Origin: Desulfobacterales bacterium
GTDB taxonomy: Bacteria > Desulfobacterota > Desulfobacteria > Desulfobacterales > RPRI01
Direction: 5' to 3'
Assembly (NCBI GenBank): GCA_020052975.1
Contig: JAGVOC010000412.1
Location: 1-30,780, forward strand
DNA length: 30,780 nucleotides
The notes beneath the pieces were generated by a model. It did no database searches and was not told the origin of the DNA. It saw only the letters and a list, made by a program, of their open reading frames with translations. Below, piece by piece: positions 13,385 through 22,159 of the stretch; position 1 is the stretch's first letter, and each line of letters starts with the position of its first letter. Position numbers and translations under genes: made by a program.

Positions 13385-13561
13385 CTATATATTAGAATAT
13401 TCTTTTGAATATTTCTTCAGTAAATTTTTAATTCCTTCTTCCAGCAATTCATTAGTAGCTTGTTCTCTCTGGACGGCAATTATTTTTAGTTGCTTCACAA
13501 TGTTCGGATCAAGTCGAAATCCAAAAGTTTTACGCCCTATCTTTGATTTTTGTCTTGCCAT
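13385..13561 (-). CDS. Ribbon-helix-helix regulator of the transposon (58 aa)
   Basis: A 58-residue protein on the minus strand, ATG at 13561, TAG at 13385. A basic N-terminus (ARQKSKIGRK) precedes the beta strand FGFRLDPNIV and helices KQLKIIAVQRE and TNELLEEGIKNLLKKY. It has the shape of an Arc/CopG-like repressor. It lies directly upstream of the fused restriction gene (41 bases) and is probably in its operon, where it could delay restriction until methylation is complete. No clear ribosome site is seen, so a leaderless or weak start is possible. It is similar in layout to the RHH protein at 5594-5755. Confidence 0.7.
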   Translation of the reverse strand: MARQKSKIGRKTFGFRLDPNIVKQLKIIAVQREQATNELLEEGIKNLLKKYSKEYSNI

Positions 13562-13667
13562 GTTTAATATATTATAGTATTAATGTATTAACATTGCAAT
13601 ATAATTAAATTATTAACATATTAAAAAATTTAACGGAGTTATTTACAGAACAATATTTGATATAATC
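13562..13667. promoter_or_regulatory. AT-rich control region with repeated TATTAAC
   Basis: Very AT-rich DNA upstream of the RHH gene. TATTAAC occurs at 13586-13592 and 13611-13617, and ATGT/ACAT arms flank the first copy. A TATAAT (13661-13666) points rightward to the small ORF. The repeats are candidate operators for the RHH protein; no promoter with both boxes could be fixed. Confidence 0.4.
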
Positions 13668-13686
13668 ATGCTGCAACGGAAAGGTT

Positions 13687-13875
13687 ATGAGAAGATATCC
13701 AAAAAGACCGAGAATGCCAAAGATGTCAAGAATATCGTCACGCCCACGAATGAAAGGGATGCCAAGATTACCGAAGGGAATAAAAAAACCTCCACGCGGA
13801 TCATTTGGCATGGGGCTTTTTGTATTGACGTTACAATCTCTGGCATCGCTTTTTAAAAAAATAACTTCGCGCTAA
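13687..13875 (+). CDS. Possible small basic ORF at the transposon's right end
   Basis: 62 codons with GGAAAGG two to three bases before the ATG. The N-terminal 40 residues are Arg/Lys/Pro/Met-rich (RRYPKRPRMPKM, RMKGMPRLPKG) with a quasi-repeat. The C-terminus is hydrophobic (GLFVLTLQSLASLF). It ends 2 bases before the right terminal repeat. Overlapping ORFs in other frames exist, so coding is uncertain. Confidence 0.25.
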   Translation: MRRYPKRPRMPKMSRISSRPRMKGMPRLPKGIKKPPRGSFGMGLFVLTLQSLASLFKKITSR

Positions 13876-13877
13876 TT

Positions 13878-13894
13878 CAAATTAGGACAGTACC
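13878..13894 (-). repeat. Right terminal inverted repeat of transposon
   Basis: CAAATTAGGACAGTACC is the perfect reverse complement of the left end at 8411-8427. It marks the outer limit of the 5.5-kb element. Confidence 0.92.
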
Positions 13895-13902
13895 CCCTAT
13901 TG
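13895..13902. repeat. Target-site duplication, right copy
   Basis: CCCTATTG is identical to 8403-8410 and directly abuts the right terminal repeat. Confidence 0.88.
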
Positions 13903-13920
13903 TCAATATTATTAACCGCC

Positions 13921-13948
13921 TTACAATCCCTGTTGATTGCGATTGTAA
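13921..13948. promoter_or_regulatory. Candidate operator of the XRE regulator
   Basis: TTACAATC (13921-13928) and GATTGTAA (13941-13948) form a perfect inverted repeat with 12 bases between, 32 bases before the XRE start. Such symmetric sites are typical for controller proteins of restriction systems. A third copy in part (TAATC/GATT) follows at 13946-13960. Confidence 0.5.
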
Positions 13949-13979
13949 TCTTTTAAGATTGTTCCGACGGGGAGGACAG

Positions 13980-14312
13980 ATGAAAAATAGAGGGGCGTGC
14001 CTAAAGATAAGGGAAATCCGTAAATCCATGAGACTGACTCAGAGCCAGTTTGCCGAACTCGTGGATTTGTCCGAAGACAGCATTGGAAAAATTGAGCGCT
14101 GTGTAAACGTTCCCACTATTGAGACCCTATACAAAATTGCAAAAGCCCTGAAAATACCTGTTGAGACTTTTCTCCCCTCTTCAAAGGAAAAGACCCATAA
14201 AAAGTTTCCACGAGAACTTGAGGACTTTATCAATTATTTAAGGACCCGCTCTGCTGAAGACGTACTACTCATACACGAAATTGCAGTAAAGATATTTGAG
14301 CGGAAGCCATAG
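13980..14312 (+). CDS. XRE-family transcriptional regulator
   Basis: A 110-residue protein. The start ATG at 13980 follows GGGGAGG with 4-base spacing; an upstream TTG at 13959 is less likely. A full HTH_3 domain is seen at residues about 8-65 (LKIREIRKSMRLTQSQFAELVDLSEDSIGKIERC is its core, written here only as the region) with a C-terminal helical tail. It precedes the hsdMSR operon by 286 bases, in the same orientation, and is probably its controller or an autorepressor acting at 13921-13948. XRE proteins of this size often regulate restriction-modification operons. The transposon inserted just upstream and could alter its expression. Confidence 0.85.
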   Translation: MKNRGACLKIREIRKSMRLTQSQFAELVDLSEDSIGKIERCVNVPTIETLYKIAKALKIPVETFLPSSKEKTHKKFPRELEDFINYLRTRSAEDVLLIHEIAVKIFERKP

Positions 14313-14598
14313 GACTGCTTTAAAATCTCACGAGCTGCACAAGAGGCTGATACTGGTCCGCATCCCGAACTCTTTATCAAATTGTCTGATATCACTAATA
14401 CACCTGCAAGTCCGTAGCATTAATATATTGAAATTGTTGAGTATTACTGGTACAAATATTTATGTCAGTAGGATATCATCAAGTACAAGAAGGAGAATAG
14501 TCGACTGTAAAGATTTGGAGTTTATAATCTCTTAGACCTGACCACCCTGCCCGGCTTAATCGTGGATGTCTTGAAGGGGCTCTAAAGGAGGCTTGTTA
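14313..14598. promoter_or_regulatory. Leader region of hsdM with possible promoter
   Basis: 286 bases with no supported gene. TATAAT at 14523-14528 with TCGACT at 14501-14506 (16-base spacer) could be the operon promoter; only 4 of 6 bases match in the -35 box. A strong ribosome site AAAGGAGG (14584-14591) precedes the hsdM ATG. Nothing else stands out. Confidence 0.4.
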
Positions 14599-16176
14599 AT
14601 GGCTGAAAAGAAGCAAAAAAAGAAAAATACTAAAAGTTTTGAGGAAGTCCTCTGGGATTCCGCTAATAAACTGCGAGGAAAGGTCGAGCCTTCCGAATAC
14701 AAACACGTCGTACTCGGCTTGATATTCCTTAAATTTGCCAGTGATAAATTCGAGCAGAGAAAACAAGAGCTTATCGACGAAGGGAAAAAGCAATATATCG
14801 ACATGGTGGAATTCTACACGATGAAGAATGTGTTTTATCTACCCGAAGAATCCTGCTGGAGCTACCTGAAAAAGCACGCAAAACAAGATGATCTTGCCCT
14901 CAAGATTGACACAGCACTTGCTACGGTTGAAAAGTCAAACCCAAGTCTAAAGGGTGCGCTTCCGGATAACTACTACTCTCGGCTTGATCTTGATGTAAGT
15001 AAGCTCGCCTCGCTGCTTGATACCATTAATAATATCGATACGCTAAAAGATAAAGAGCAGGATATTGTCGGTCGAGTATATGAGTATTTTCTGAGCAAGT
15101 TCGCGTTGGCCGAAGGTAAAGGGAAAGGAGAATTCTATACACCCAAGTGCATTGTCAATTTGATTGCCGAGATGATTGAACCCTACGAAGGCACAATCTA
15201 TGATCCCTGCTTTGGTTCCGGTGGTATGTTTGTACAGTCGGTCAAATTTATCGAAAGCCATCACGGGAATAAGAAAAAACTTTCTATTTATGGACAGGAG
15301 TATACCGCTACAACCTATAAGTTGGCAAAAATGAACCTTGCTATCCGGGGCATTTCCGGAAATCTGGGGGATGTGCCAGAAAACACATTTTTTCGCGACC
15401 AACACAAAGACTTGAAAGCTGATTTTATCATGGCAAATCCGCCTTTTAATCAGAAACAATGGCGAGCTGATAATGAACTAACTGATGATCCGCGTTGGAG
15501 CGGCTATGACGTACCCCCAACAGGAAACGCAAACTATGCATGGATATTGCACATGGTTTCCAAGCTCTCGGAAAACGGTGTGGCTGGTTTTATTCTTGCA
15601 AACGGCGCACTGTCCGGTGGAGGCGATGAGTATAAAATTAGGCGGAAGATGATAGAAAACAATCTGGTTGAAGCGATAATGATACTGCCCCAGAATATGT
15701 TTTATACTACGAATATCAGTGTAACGATCTGGATTCTGAACAAAAACAAGAAAGCAAGAAGCATTGAACACAATGGTAATATCAAAAAATACCGGAATCG
15801 TGAAAAGGAAGTTTTATTCCTGGATTTGCGTGAAATGGGTTCACCCTTCGAAAAGAAATACACTCAGCTAACCGAAGATGACATTGGTAAAGTAGCAAAC
15901 ACATATAATAACTGGCAGCAAGTCGGCCATGAAAAGACCTATAACAATAAACCAGAATACTGCTATAGCGCCAGTTTTGAAGAGATTGCTAAAAAAGACT
16001 TTTCACTGGTTCCAAGCAAGTACATTGAATTTGTTAACCGTGATGAAAATATCAACTTTGATGAAAAAATGGCTACTTTACAGGTAGACTTTGCCAGGTT
16101 ATTAAAAGAGGAAGTGCAGTCTAAGCAGTACTTGCTGGAAGTTTTTAAAGAGTTGGGCTATGAAATCAAATTATAA
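14599..16176 (+). CDS. hsdM: Type I restriction-modification methyltransferase subunit
   Basis: A 525-residue protein; the ATG at 14599 has AAAGGAGG 7 bases upstream, better than the TTG at 14593. The N-terminal helical HsdM_N domain (LGLIFLKFASDKFEQRK) precedes the N6-adenine methyltransferase domain with the SAM motif DPCFGSGG (202-209) and catalytic NPPF (280-283). GEFYTPKCIVNL is the usual HsdM signature. It methylates adenine in the target chosen by HsdS. It overlaps hsdS by 17 bases, so the two are translationally coupled. The length is normal for the family. Context: first gene of a complete hsdM-hsdS-hsdR operon. Confidence 0.96.
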   Translation: MAEKKQKKKNTKSFEEVLWDSANKLRGKVEPSEYKHVVLGLIFLKFASDKFEQRKQELIDEGKKQYIDMVEFYTMKNVFYLPEESCWSYLKKHAKQDDLALKIDTALATVEKSNPSLKGALPDNYYSRLDLDVSKLASLLDTINNIDTLKDKEQDIVGRVYEYFLSKFALAEGKGKGEFYTPKCIVNLIAEMIEPYEGTIYDPCFGSGGMFVQSVKFIESHHGNKKKLSIYGQEYTATTYKLAKMNLAIRGISGNLGDVPENTFFRDQHKDLKADFIMANPPFNQKQWRADNELTDDPRWSGYDVPPTGNANYAWILHMVSKLSENGVAGFILANGALSGGGDEYKIRRKMIENNLVEAIMILPQNMFYTTNISVTIWILNKNKKARSIEHNGNIKKYRNREKEVLFLDLREMGSPFEKKYTQLTEDDIGKVANTYNNWQQVGHEKTYNNKPEYCYSASFEEIAKKDFSLVPSKYIEFVNRDENINFDEKMATLQVDFARLLKEEVQSKQYLLEVFKELGYEIKL

Positions 16177-17401
16177 ACAATTATCTGAATATATTAGAGA
16201 AGTTAATTCCCGAAATTTAGACGGTAGAACAAATACACTTCTTGGTATAAATATTGACAAATATTACATGCCTTCTGTTGCCAATGTTGTTGGCACCGAT
16301 TTGACTGTTTACAAGGTTGTCAAAAAAGGTCAATTTGCTTGTAACCGAATGCATGTAGGCCGTGATAAAAGATTGCCGGTAGCACTTTCAAAATCGGATA
16401 CCGACTTTATTGTATCTCCTGCATATGACGTATTTGAGATTATTGACGAATTAGTTCTAAATCCGGAATATTTAATGATGTGGTTTTCAAGGAAGGAATT
16501 TGATCGTAATGCGTGGTTTTATACAGATGCTGATGTTCGTGGTGGTCTAAGTTGGGATGCCTTTTGCAATATGGAGCTCCCCGTTCCTTCTATCGAAAAG
16601 CAGAAAGAAATCGTTAAAGAATACAATATCATCATAAACCGCATTAAGCTTAACGAACAGCTTAACCAGAAACTGGAAGAAACTGCGAAGGCGATTTACA
16701 AGCAGTGGTTTGTTGATTTTGAATTTCCTGATGAGAACGGGAAGCCCTATAAATCCAGCGGCGGGAAGATGGTTAACAATATTACGCTTGATATGGAAAT
16801 TCCAAATGGGTGGGAGGTCATCCCATTATCTGAGATATGCGATATCAAAGGCGGCAAACGCCTTCCCAAAGGAGATTCTCTTGTTCCTGAAAATACGGGT
16901 AACCCATATATCAAAGTTGCTGATATGTGCTCTCATAAGTATATTATTCTGAACGATAGCTTTGAATATGTTCCGAAGCATAGCCAATCAATTATAAAGA
17001 GGTATACTGTTAACAAAAATGACTTAATCCTTTCTATTGTCGGCACAATTGGTTTCGTTAATATTGTTCATCAAAGCCTTGACCAAGCAAATCTTACCGA
17101 AAACTGTGTAAAATTGACGAATTTTATTAAACTGAACTCTGATTATGTATATGAATATCTAAGATCGCCGATAGGAAAACGAGAGATAGAAATGAAAACT
17201 GTAGGTGGAGTACAGGGTAAGCTGCCGATTTATAACATTCAAAGTATTCACATTATTTGTCCACATAAGAACATCTTTGATGTTTATAACAATTTAATAG
17301 CAGCATTAAATCGAAAACAAGATTGCAGTGCCCAACTGGTCCCGAAGCTAATGGCAATGCAGAATATTTTGAATGCCAAAATGAGTAAAACTATAGCGTG
17401 A
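16160..17401 (+). CDS. hsdS: Type I restriction-modification specificity subunit
   Basis: A 413-residue protein that starts inside the end of hsdM. Two target-recognition domains are present. The first covers residues about 1-150 and ends in the helical spacer (IEKQKEIVKEYN ... LNQKLEETAKAIYKQWFVDFEFP). The second begins near 215 (IPNGWEVIPLSEICDIKGG) and ends with a C-terminal helix. The first domain has little similarity to the usual start of HsdS and has no typical GWE opening, so it may be a variant. The protein positions HsdM and HsdR on a bipartite DNA site. Confidence 0.93.
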   Translation: MKSNYKQLSEYIREVNSRNLDGRTNTLLGINIDKYYMPSVANVVGTDLTVYKVVKKGQFACNRMHVGRDKRLPVALSKSDTDFIVSPAYDVFEIIDELVLNPEYLMMWFSRKEFDRNAWFYTDADVRGGLSWDAFCNMELPVPSIEKQKEIVKEYNIIINRIKLNEQLNQKLEETAKAIYKQWFVDFEFPDENGKPYKSSGGKMVNNITLDMEIPNGWEVIPLSEICDIKGGKRLPKGDSLVPENTGNPYIKVADMCSHKYIILNDSFEYVPKHSQSIIKRYTVNKNDLILSIVGTIGFVNIVHQSLDQANLTENCVKLTNFIKLNSDYVYEYLRSPIGKREIEMKTVGGVQGKLPIYNIQSIHIICPHKNIFDVYNNLIAALNRKQDCSAQLVPKLMAMQNILNAKMSKTIA

Positions 17402-17408
17402 GATAATT

Positions 17409-20400
17409 GTGGGATTTTCAGAAGAAAAACTTGAACAAGCAGTAATCGAACTCTTTAAAGCCGAAGGATACAAACATCTCATTGGCGAGCAAATTCACAA
17501 AGAATTGCCCGATGTTTTGCTTCGTGATGACCTTAGGCAATATCTCCTAAATAGATATTCCGCTGAAGACATTACCCTCAATGAAATTGATTCGATTATC
17601 CGAAAACTGGAGCTATATCCTTCCTCTGCCCTTTATGAAAGCAATAAGGAAATAATAAAGCTTGTTTCGGACGGGTTTCCTCTCAAGCGTGAAGACCGCA
17701 GCAAGAAAGACCTCTACATTCAGTTAATTGACTTTGGTAGTCTGGCTGAAGCGAAGGAGCCAAAAGCTGGCGAGGTCCCAACTATTGTGGCAAAAGAGCA
17801 AGCCCCATATTACGCAAGCCATAATATTTTTAAGATTGTCAATCAGCTTGAAATACAAGGGTCAGAAAAACGCATACCCGATGCCATTGTTTATATCAAC
17901 GGTTTGCCCCTTGTGGTTATTGAGTTCAAAAGCGCCGTCAAAGAAAACACAACCATAAAAAATGCTTATGATCAGCTTACAGTCCGTTATCGCCGTGATA
18001 TTCCTGAGCTGCTTAAATATAATGCCCTTTGCGTTATCAGTGACGGGGTGAATAACAAAGCAGGATCATTATTTGCTCCCTATGTTTTCTTTTATGCATG
18101 GCGCAAAACAGACGGCAATGAACTTAAGGAAGTAGACGGCATAGATTCACTTTTTTCAATGGTTAAAGGAATGTTTAACCGGGAACGGTTGGTTGATGTA
18201 ATACGAAACTTCATCTTTTTCCCTGATACAGCAAAAGAAGATATCAAGATTGTCTGTCGGTATCCCCAGTATTATGCCGCTCGTAAACTGTTTTATTCCA
18301 TTAAAGAAAATATGCGGCCTAAAGGGGACGGTAAGGGTGGAACTTACTTTGGTGCCACGGGTAGCGGAAAAAGTTTTACCATGCTCTACCTTACCCGTCT
18401 TCTTATGAAAAGCACACATTTTTCAAGTCCAACTATTGTGCTTATTACTGATCGCACCGATTTAGATGACCAGCTTTCGGGCCAATTTACAAACGCCAAG
18501 AAATTTATCGGAGATGATACGGTAATAAGCGTTGAAAGCCGTGATGAATTGCGGAAATGTCTTCAAGGCAGAAACAGCGGAGGAGTTTTTCTTACTACTA
18601 TCCAGAAATTCACAGAAGATTTAAAACTCCTGACAGACAGGGACAATGTGATTTGTATTTCAGATGAGGCACACCGTTCGCAAGTAAATCTCGACCAAAA
18701 AATCAAATTAACCGCTAATGGCATAACGAAAACTTACGGTTTTGCAAAATACCTTCATGATTCACTTCCCAATGCGACTTATGTCGGATTTACTGGTACA
18801 CCGATTGATGCAACCCTTGATGTATTCGGCAAGGTTATTGATGCCTATACAATGAAAGAATCTGTGCAGGATAATATTACGGTGCGTATTGTTTATGAAG
18901 GAAGAGCAGCCAAAGTGCTTCTTGATGAGAAGAAGCTCCGGGAGATTGAAGAATATTATAAGCAATGCGCTGAAGAAGGTGCCAACGACTACCAGATTGA
19001 AGAGAGTAAAAAAGCAGTTATGAATATGGAAGTTATTCTGGGCGACCCAGACCGGCTTGAAGCTGTTGCAAAGGATTTTGTAGAACATTACGAGGAACGT
19101 CTATCTGAAGGCGCAAGCGTCCTTGGCAAGGTGATGTTTGTTTCATCAAGCAGGCAAATAGCCTATGACCTATATAAACAGATAATCAAGATACGACCAG
19201 CATGGGCAGAAATCAGAGAATGTGATGAAGGGGTTATTCTAACTGAAAAAGATCGCAGAGAGATAAAACCCATTGAAAAAATTAAGATGGTAATGACGCG
19301 TAGCAAGGACGATCCTAAAGAGCTTTGGGATATTATCGGGACCAAAGATTACCGTAAAGAACTTGATAGGCAATTTAAAAATGCAAAAGCAAACTTCAAG
19401 ATCGCAATTGTTGTTGATATGTGGATTACAGGTTTTGATGTTCCGTTCCTTGATGCTATTTACATCGATAAACCCGTTCAGCAGCATTCTCTGATTCAGA
19501 CCATATCACGGGTAAACCGAGTATATGAGGGCAAAGAAATCGGGCTCGTTGTTGATTACATCGGCATAAAAAGTAATATGAATATCGCTCTCAAAAAATA
19601 CTCGCAGGTTGAAGAGGATGATTTTGAGGACATTTCAAAGGCGGTTGTTATCGTAAAAGACCAGTTGGATTTATTGGCAAAACTTTTTCACAAGTTTAAC
19701 TCAACCGCTTATTTTAACGGTTCCTCATTAGAGCAATTAGAATGCCTCAATAGAGCTGTTGAATATGTGCAGCTTACCGAAGAGATGGAAAAACGCTTTA
19801 TGGTAATGGTCAAAAAACTGCGTTCCGCCTACAAAATATGCGTATCAAGCGAAGAAATTACGCATAAGGAACGGGATTACATCCATTATTATTTTGCCAT
19901 TGCCGCTATTATCTTTAAACTCACTAAAGGAGATGCACCCGATACAGCCCAGATGAATGAACAAGTTCGGGAAATGATAAAAGAGGCTCTTTTGAGTGAC
20001 GGAGTGGAAGAAGTTTTTAAGCTTGGAGAAAAGAAGTCTGATAAAGACATTGATATATTTAGCGATGAATATTTGGCAAAGATTGACAAAATTAAGCTAC
20101 CAAATACTAAAATCAAATTACTTCAGCAGCTATTGAAGAAAGCGATTGATGAATTTAAAAAAGTTAACAAAATCAAAGGCGTTGATTTTACAAAAAGGTT
20201 CAAAGCATTACTTGAAAAATATAACGAAAGAAAAGAAAATTTGGCTTTTGCTAATGATGTGCTCGATGACGTCGCCGGTCAATTTGCCGATCTTTTCAAA
20301 GACTTACAGAAAGAGAAAAACTCATTTGAAGAAATGGGCATTAACTTTGAAGAGAAAGCTTTCTATGATATTTTAAAAGCTGTTGCTGAAAAACATGAGT

Positions 20401-20630
20401 TTGAATATCCGCATGAAAAGCTAATAAAGCTTTCACGTGCTGTTAAAAACATAGTAGATGATAAAGCTAGATATACCGACTGGGCGAACCGCGATGATAT
20501 TAAAGCTGAGTTGAAAGTTGATTTGATATTAATACTTGCAGAACATGGTTACCCACCGGTGCCCAAAGATGAAGTTTTTAAGGAAATATTTGAACAGGCT
20601 GAAAATTTTAAGAAATATTTATCTGGATAA
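17409..20630 (+). CDS. hsdR: Type I restriction endonuclease subunit
   Basis: A 1073-residue protein with a GTG start 7 bases after hsdS. The nuclease domain (HSDR_N) carries IPDAIVYINGLPLVVIEFKS with D158, E172 and K174. The SF2 translocase has Walker A GATGSGKS (315-322), ISDEAHRSQ (DEAH at 419-422), FTGTPI, and the motif VI region QTISRVNRVYEGK. A helical C-terminal region follows that contacts HsdM. All key residues are present, so the enzyme looks active. The system cuts DNA after translocation from unmethylated sites. No strong ribosome site is seen; coupling to hsdS is likely. Confidence 0.96.
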   Translation: MGFSEEKLEQAVIELFKAEGYKHLIGEQIHKELPDVLLRDDLRQYLLNRYSAEDITLNEIDSIIRKLELYPSSALYESNKEIIKLVSDGFPLKREDRSKKDLYIQLIDFGSLAEAKEPKAGEVPTIVAKEQAPYYASHNIFKIVNQLEIQGSEKRIPDAIVYINGLPLVVIEFKSAVKENTTIKNAYDQLTVRYRRDIPELLKYNALCVISDGVNNKAGSLFAPYVFFYAWRKTDGNELKEVDGIDSLFSMVKGMFNRERLVDVIRNFIFFPDTAKEDIKIVCRYPQYYAARKLFYSIKENMRPKGDGKGGTYFGATGSGKSFTMLYLTRLLMKSTHFSSPTIVLITDRTDLDDQLSGQFTNAKKFIGDDTVISVESRDELRKCLQGRNSGGVFLTTIQKFTEDLKLLTDRDNVICISDEAHRSQVNLDQKIKLTANGITKTYGFAKYLHDSLPNATYVGFTGTPIDATLDVFGKVIDAYTMKESVQDNITVRIVYEGRAAKVLLDEKKLREIEEYYKQCAEEGANDYQIEESKKAVMNMEVILGDPDRLEAVAKDFVEHYEERLSEGASVLGKVMFVSSSRQIAYDLYKQIIKIRPAWAEIRECDEGVILTEKDRREIKPIEKIKMVMTRSKDDPKELWDIIGTKDYRKELDRQFKNAKANFKIAIVVDMWITGFDVPFLDAIYIDKPVQQHSLIQTISRVNRVYEGKEIGLVVDYIGIKSNMNIALKKYSQVEEDDFEDISKAVVIVKDQLDLLAKLFHKFNSTAYFNGSSLEQLECLNRAVEYVQLTEEMEKRFMVMVKKLRSAYKICVSSEEITHKERDYIHYYFAIAAIIFKLTKGDAPDTAQMNEQVREMIKEALLSDGVEEVFKLGEKKSDKDIDIFSDEYLAKIDKIKLPNTKIKLLQQLLKKAIDEFKKVNKIKGVDFTKRFKALLEKYNERKENLAFANDVLDDVAGQFADLFKDLQKEKNSFEEMGINFEEKAFYDILKAVAEKHEFEYPHEKLIKLSRAVKNIVDDKARYTDWANRDDIKAELKVDLILILAEHGYPPVPKDEVFKEIFEQAENFKKYLSG

Positions 20631-21073
20631 GAGTAATTTCCTCTGACCGGTCCTCAGTATGCTCTCCTTGTAAGGCAAAGGACAAGTTCAAAGGAGCAAA
20701 GGCATGAGCTTGTAACGATTCTCAAAAGAAATTCACAGAATTATCAGGTTATGCAATTGTGCAGACTTTCGTGAGGATGTGATTTTGCAAAGTCCTGATA
20801 CTCCTCAGTTTCACACTCTTGCACCCAGCGCGGATTCCCGACAGAAACAATGCTAAATGCATAACCGCAAGCCTGACCCTATGTGTGACCCTATGTGTGT
20901 CCCATTACTTTGTGCCATTTGGCCTTATCCTTGTCAGACTGGACTTCATCGGCATTTAGTTCTTTTCTGGGGGCAGGTTTTTACTGCGACATTGAAGGAA
21001 ACAGACGAAGTCAAGGTGGAGCGAGCGAAGCGGGAGATTCCTTTAGAAGTTGATTTGTTATAATGAATTTGAA
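20631..21073. other. Non-coding region with a short tandem repeat
   Basis: 443 bases without a supported gene. TGACCCTATGTG is repeated twice in tandem (20874-20885 and 20886-20897). An open frame at 20857-21063 is not supported by a good start or composition. A TATAAT (21059-21064) lies 10 bases before the next start, so that gene could have a nearly leaderless mRNA. No terminator with a T-run was seen after hsdR. Confidence 0.5.
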
Positions 21074-22159
21074 ATGAGGGCGATAATCACAGTACGCGAA
21101 TTGCTTGATACCGTCATCGAAGAGGTTGCTATAAAAACAGGGATATTACTGACGGACCACAATGTAAAGACTATTCTCAAATCAAGCGATATGAAAAATT
21201 GGTTAGGTGTTTTTACCATGCATCCTGACGAGACGTTGGGTATACGTCCAGAGTTTGTTGAAGATGCGATAAGAGTATTAAGATATGCCCTCGGTAATTT
21301 GCCAGATGCCTCCCATGGTGCAGTTCACGCTATTAAAATATATAAAGAAATTCAAGAATTAGGTGTGGAAGACCTATCGCCTGTCTCTGCTGCGCTTTCG
21401 GAAATTCTCCATTCCGGAAAATACAAGATATTGGGCGAGGAAGCAGCAAAAGAAATATCCGAGAAAGCCGGCGTTCCGATGATAGTTGGCGTAAAAGTTC
21501 TTTTGGTCTTGGCTGAGATGATGGACAGAGGGATGAATCCTTTACTGAGAGTGGAATCAATGCAGTGGGACGGAATAGTACCCCTTTCTAAACTATTTAA
21601 CGGTGAACTGATACCGGAAAATCCTGATGAATACCTCGATCAACGATTTTTAGACTATTTATCAGCCAATAACGAGACAATTGACAAAATATATTGGAGG
21701 AATTTCGAAAGATTATGTGCTGAATTTTTTAAACGTGTTGGATACGTTGTCGAACTGGGTGCCGGATCTAAAGATGGTGGCATAGATATCCGTATCTGGC
21801 CCGACGTGGAAAGTCATTCCGGCCCTCCTTTACTTTTGATACAGTGCAAACGATATAAGAAGGGCGAGTTGGTAACCGTCGAATATGTTAAAGCGCTGTG
21901 GTCTGACGTAGTTTTTGAAAAAGCTGATCGCGGCCTTCTGATAACAACATCTCATGTTGCCCCAGGTGGTAAAAAAATCTGCCGAGTAAGAAAATGGCCA
22001 CTGGATACTATTGAGTACGACAAAGTAAAGGTGATGGTCAATTCTTTATGGCGACATGCATGGAAAGGAAGAGGAAAGACAAAAGGAGTCGGCATATACT
22101 TGGGCGCTCCGCCAGTAGTCCGTTTCGGTAGAGGATTTAAAGAGAAGCTAAAATTATAA
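21074..22159 (+). CDS. Mrr-like restriction endonuclease
   Basis: A 361-residue protein from ATG 21074. The C-terminal domain is an Mrr_cat PD-(D/E)XK nuclease: FERLCAEFFKRVGYVVEL, then GSKDGGIDIRI with D238, then LLLIQCKRYK with Q257 and K259 (numbering from 21074). The N-terminal 200 residues are helical and may be a recognition domain. Enzymes of this type cut modified DNA (type IV restriction). It follows the hsd operon by 443 bases, on the same strand. No ribosome site is visible; TATAAT 10 bases upstream suggests a leaderless transcript. A role against methylated foreign DNA is inferred. Confidence 0.85.
   Translation: MRAIITVRELLDTVIEEVAIKTGILLTDHNVKTILKSSDMKNWLGVFTMHPDETLGIRPEFVEDAIRVLRYALGNLPDASHGAVHAIKIYKEIQELGVEDLSPVSAALSEILHSGKYKILGEEAAKEISEKAGVPMIVGVKVLLVLAEMMDRGMNPLLRVESMQWDGIVPLSKLFNGELIPENPDEYLDQRFLDYLSANNETIDKIYWRNFERLCAEFFKRVGYVVELGAGSKDGGIDIRIWPDVESHSGPPLLLIQCKRYKKGELVTVEYVKALWSDVVFEKADRGLLITTSHVAPGGKKICRVRKWPLDTIEYDKVKVMVNSLWRHAWKGRGKTKGVGIYLGAPPVVRFGRGFKEKLKL

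Larger units (their letters stand above)
8411..13894. mobile_element. IS1-family transposon carrying a restriction enzyme (5,484 bp)
   Basis: The boundaries are perfect 17-bp inverted repeats (8411-8427 and 13878-13894) flanked by the 8-bp direct repeat CCCTATTG. One transposase gene lies at the left end. Passengers are a tRNA-like gene, two plus-strand unknown genes, a fused restriction-modification-specificity enzyme, an RHH regulator and possibly a small basic ORF. IS1-family elements are normally about 0.7-1.2 kb, so this is a transporter-IS type with a large cargo. The intact ends and target duplication suggest a single, fairly recent insertion of the whole unit. Removing the element rejoins a non-coding stretch between the orphan gene at 7624-8325 and the XRE gene at 13980. 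Confidence 0.88.

Noticed and set aside
13605..13811. Minus-strand ORF of 68 codons at the transposon's right end
   Set aside because: No ribosome site, overlaps the AT-rich control region, and mirrors the low-complexity plus-strand frame.
14296..14535. ORF between the XRE gene and hsdM
   Set aside because: No ribosome site, unusual composition and overlap with a probable promoter.
20857..21063. Plus-strand ORF of 68 codons before the Mrr-like gene
   Set aside because: It spans the 12-bp tandem repeat, has no ribosome site and no protein-like pattern.
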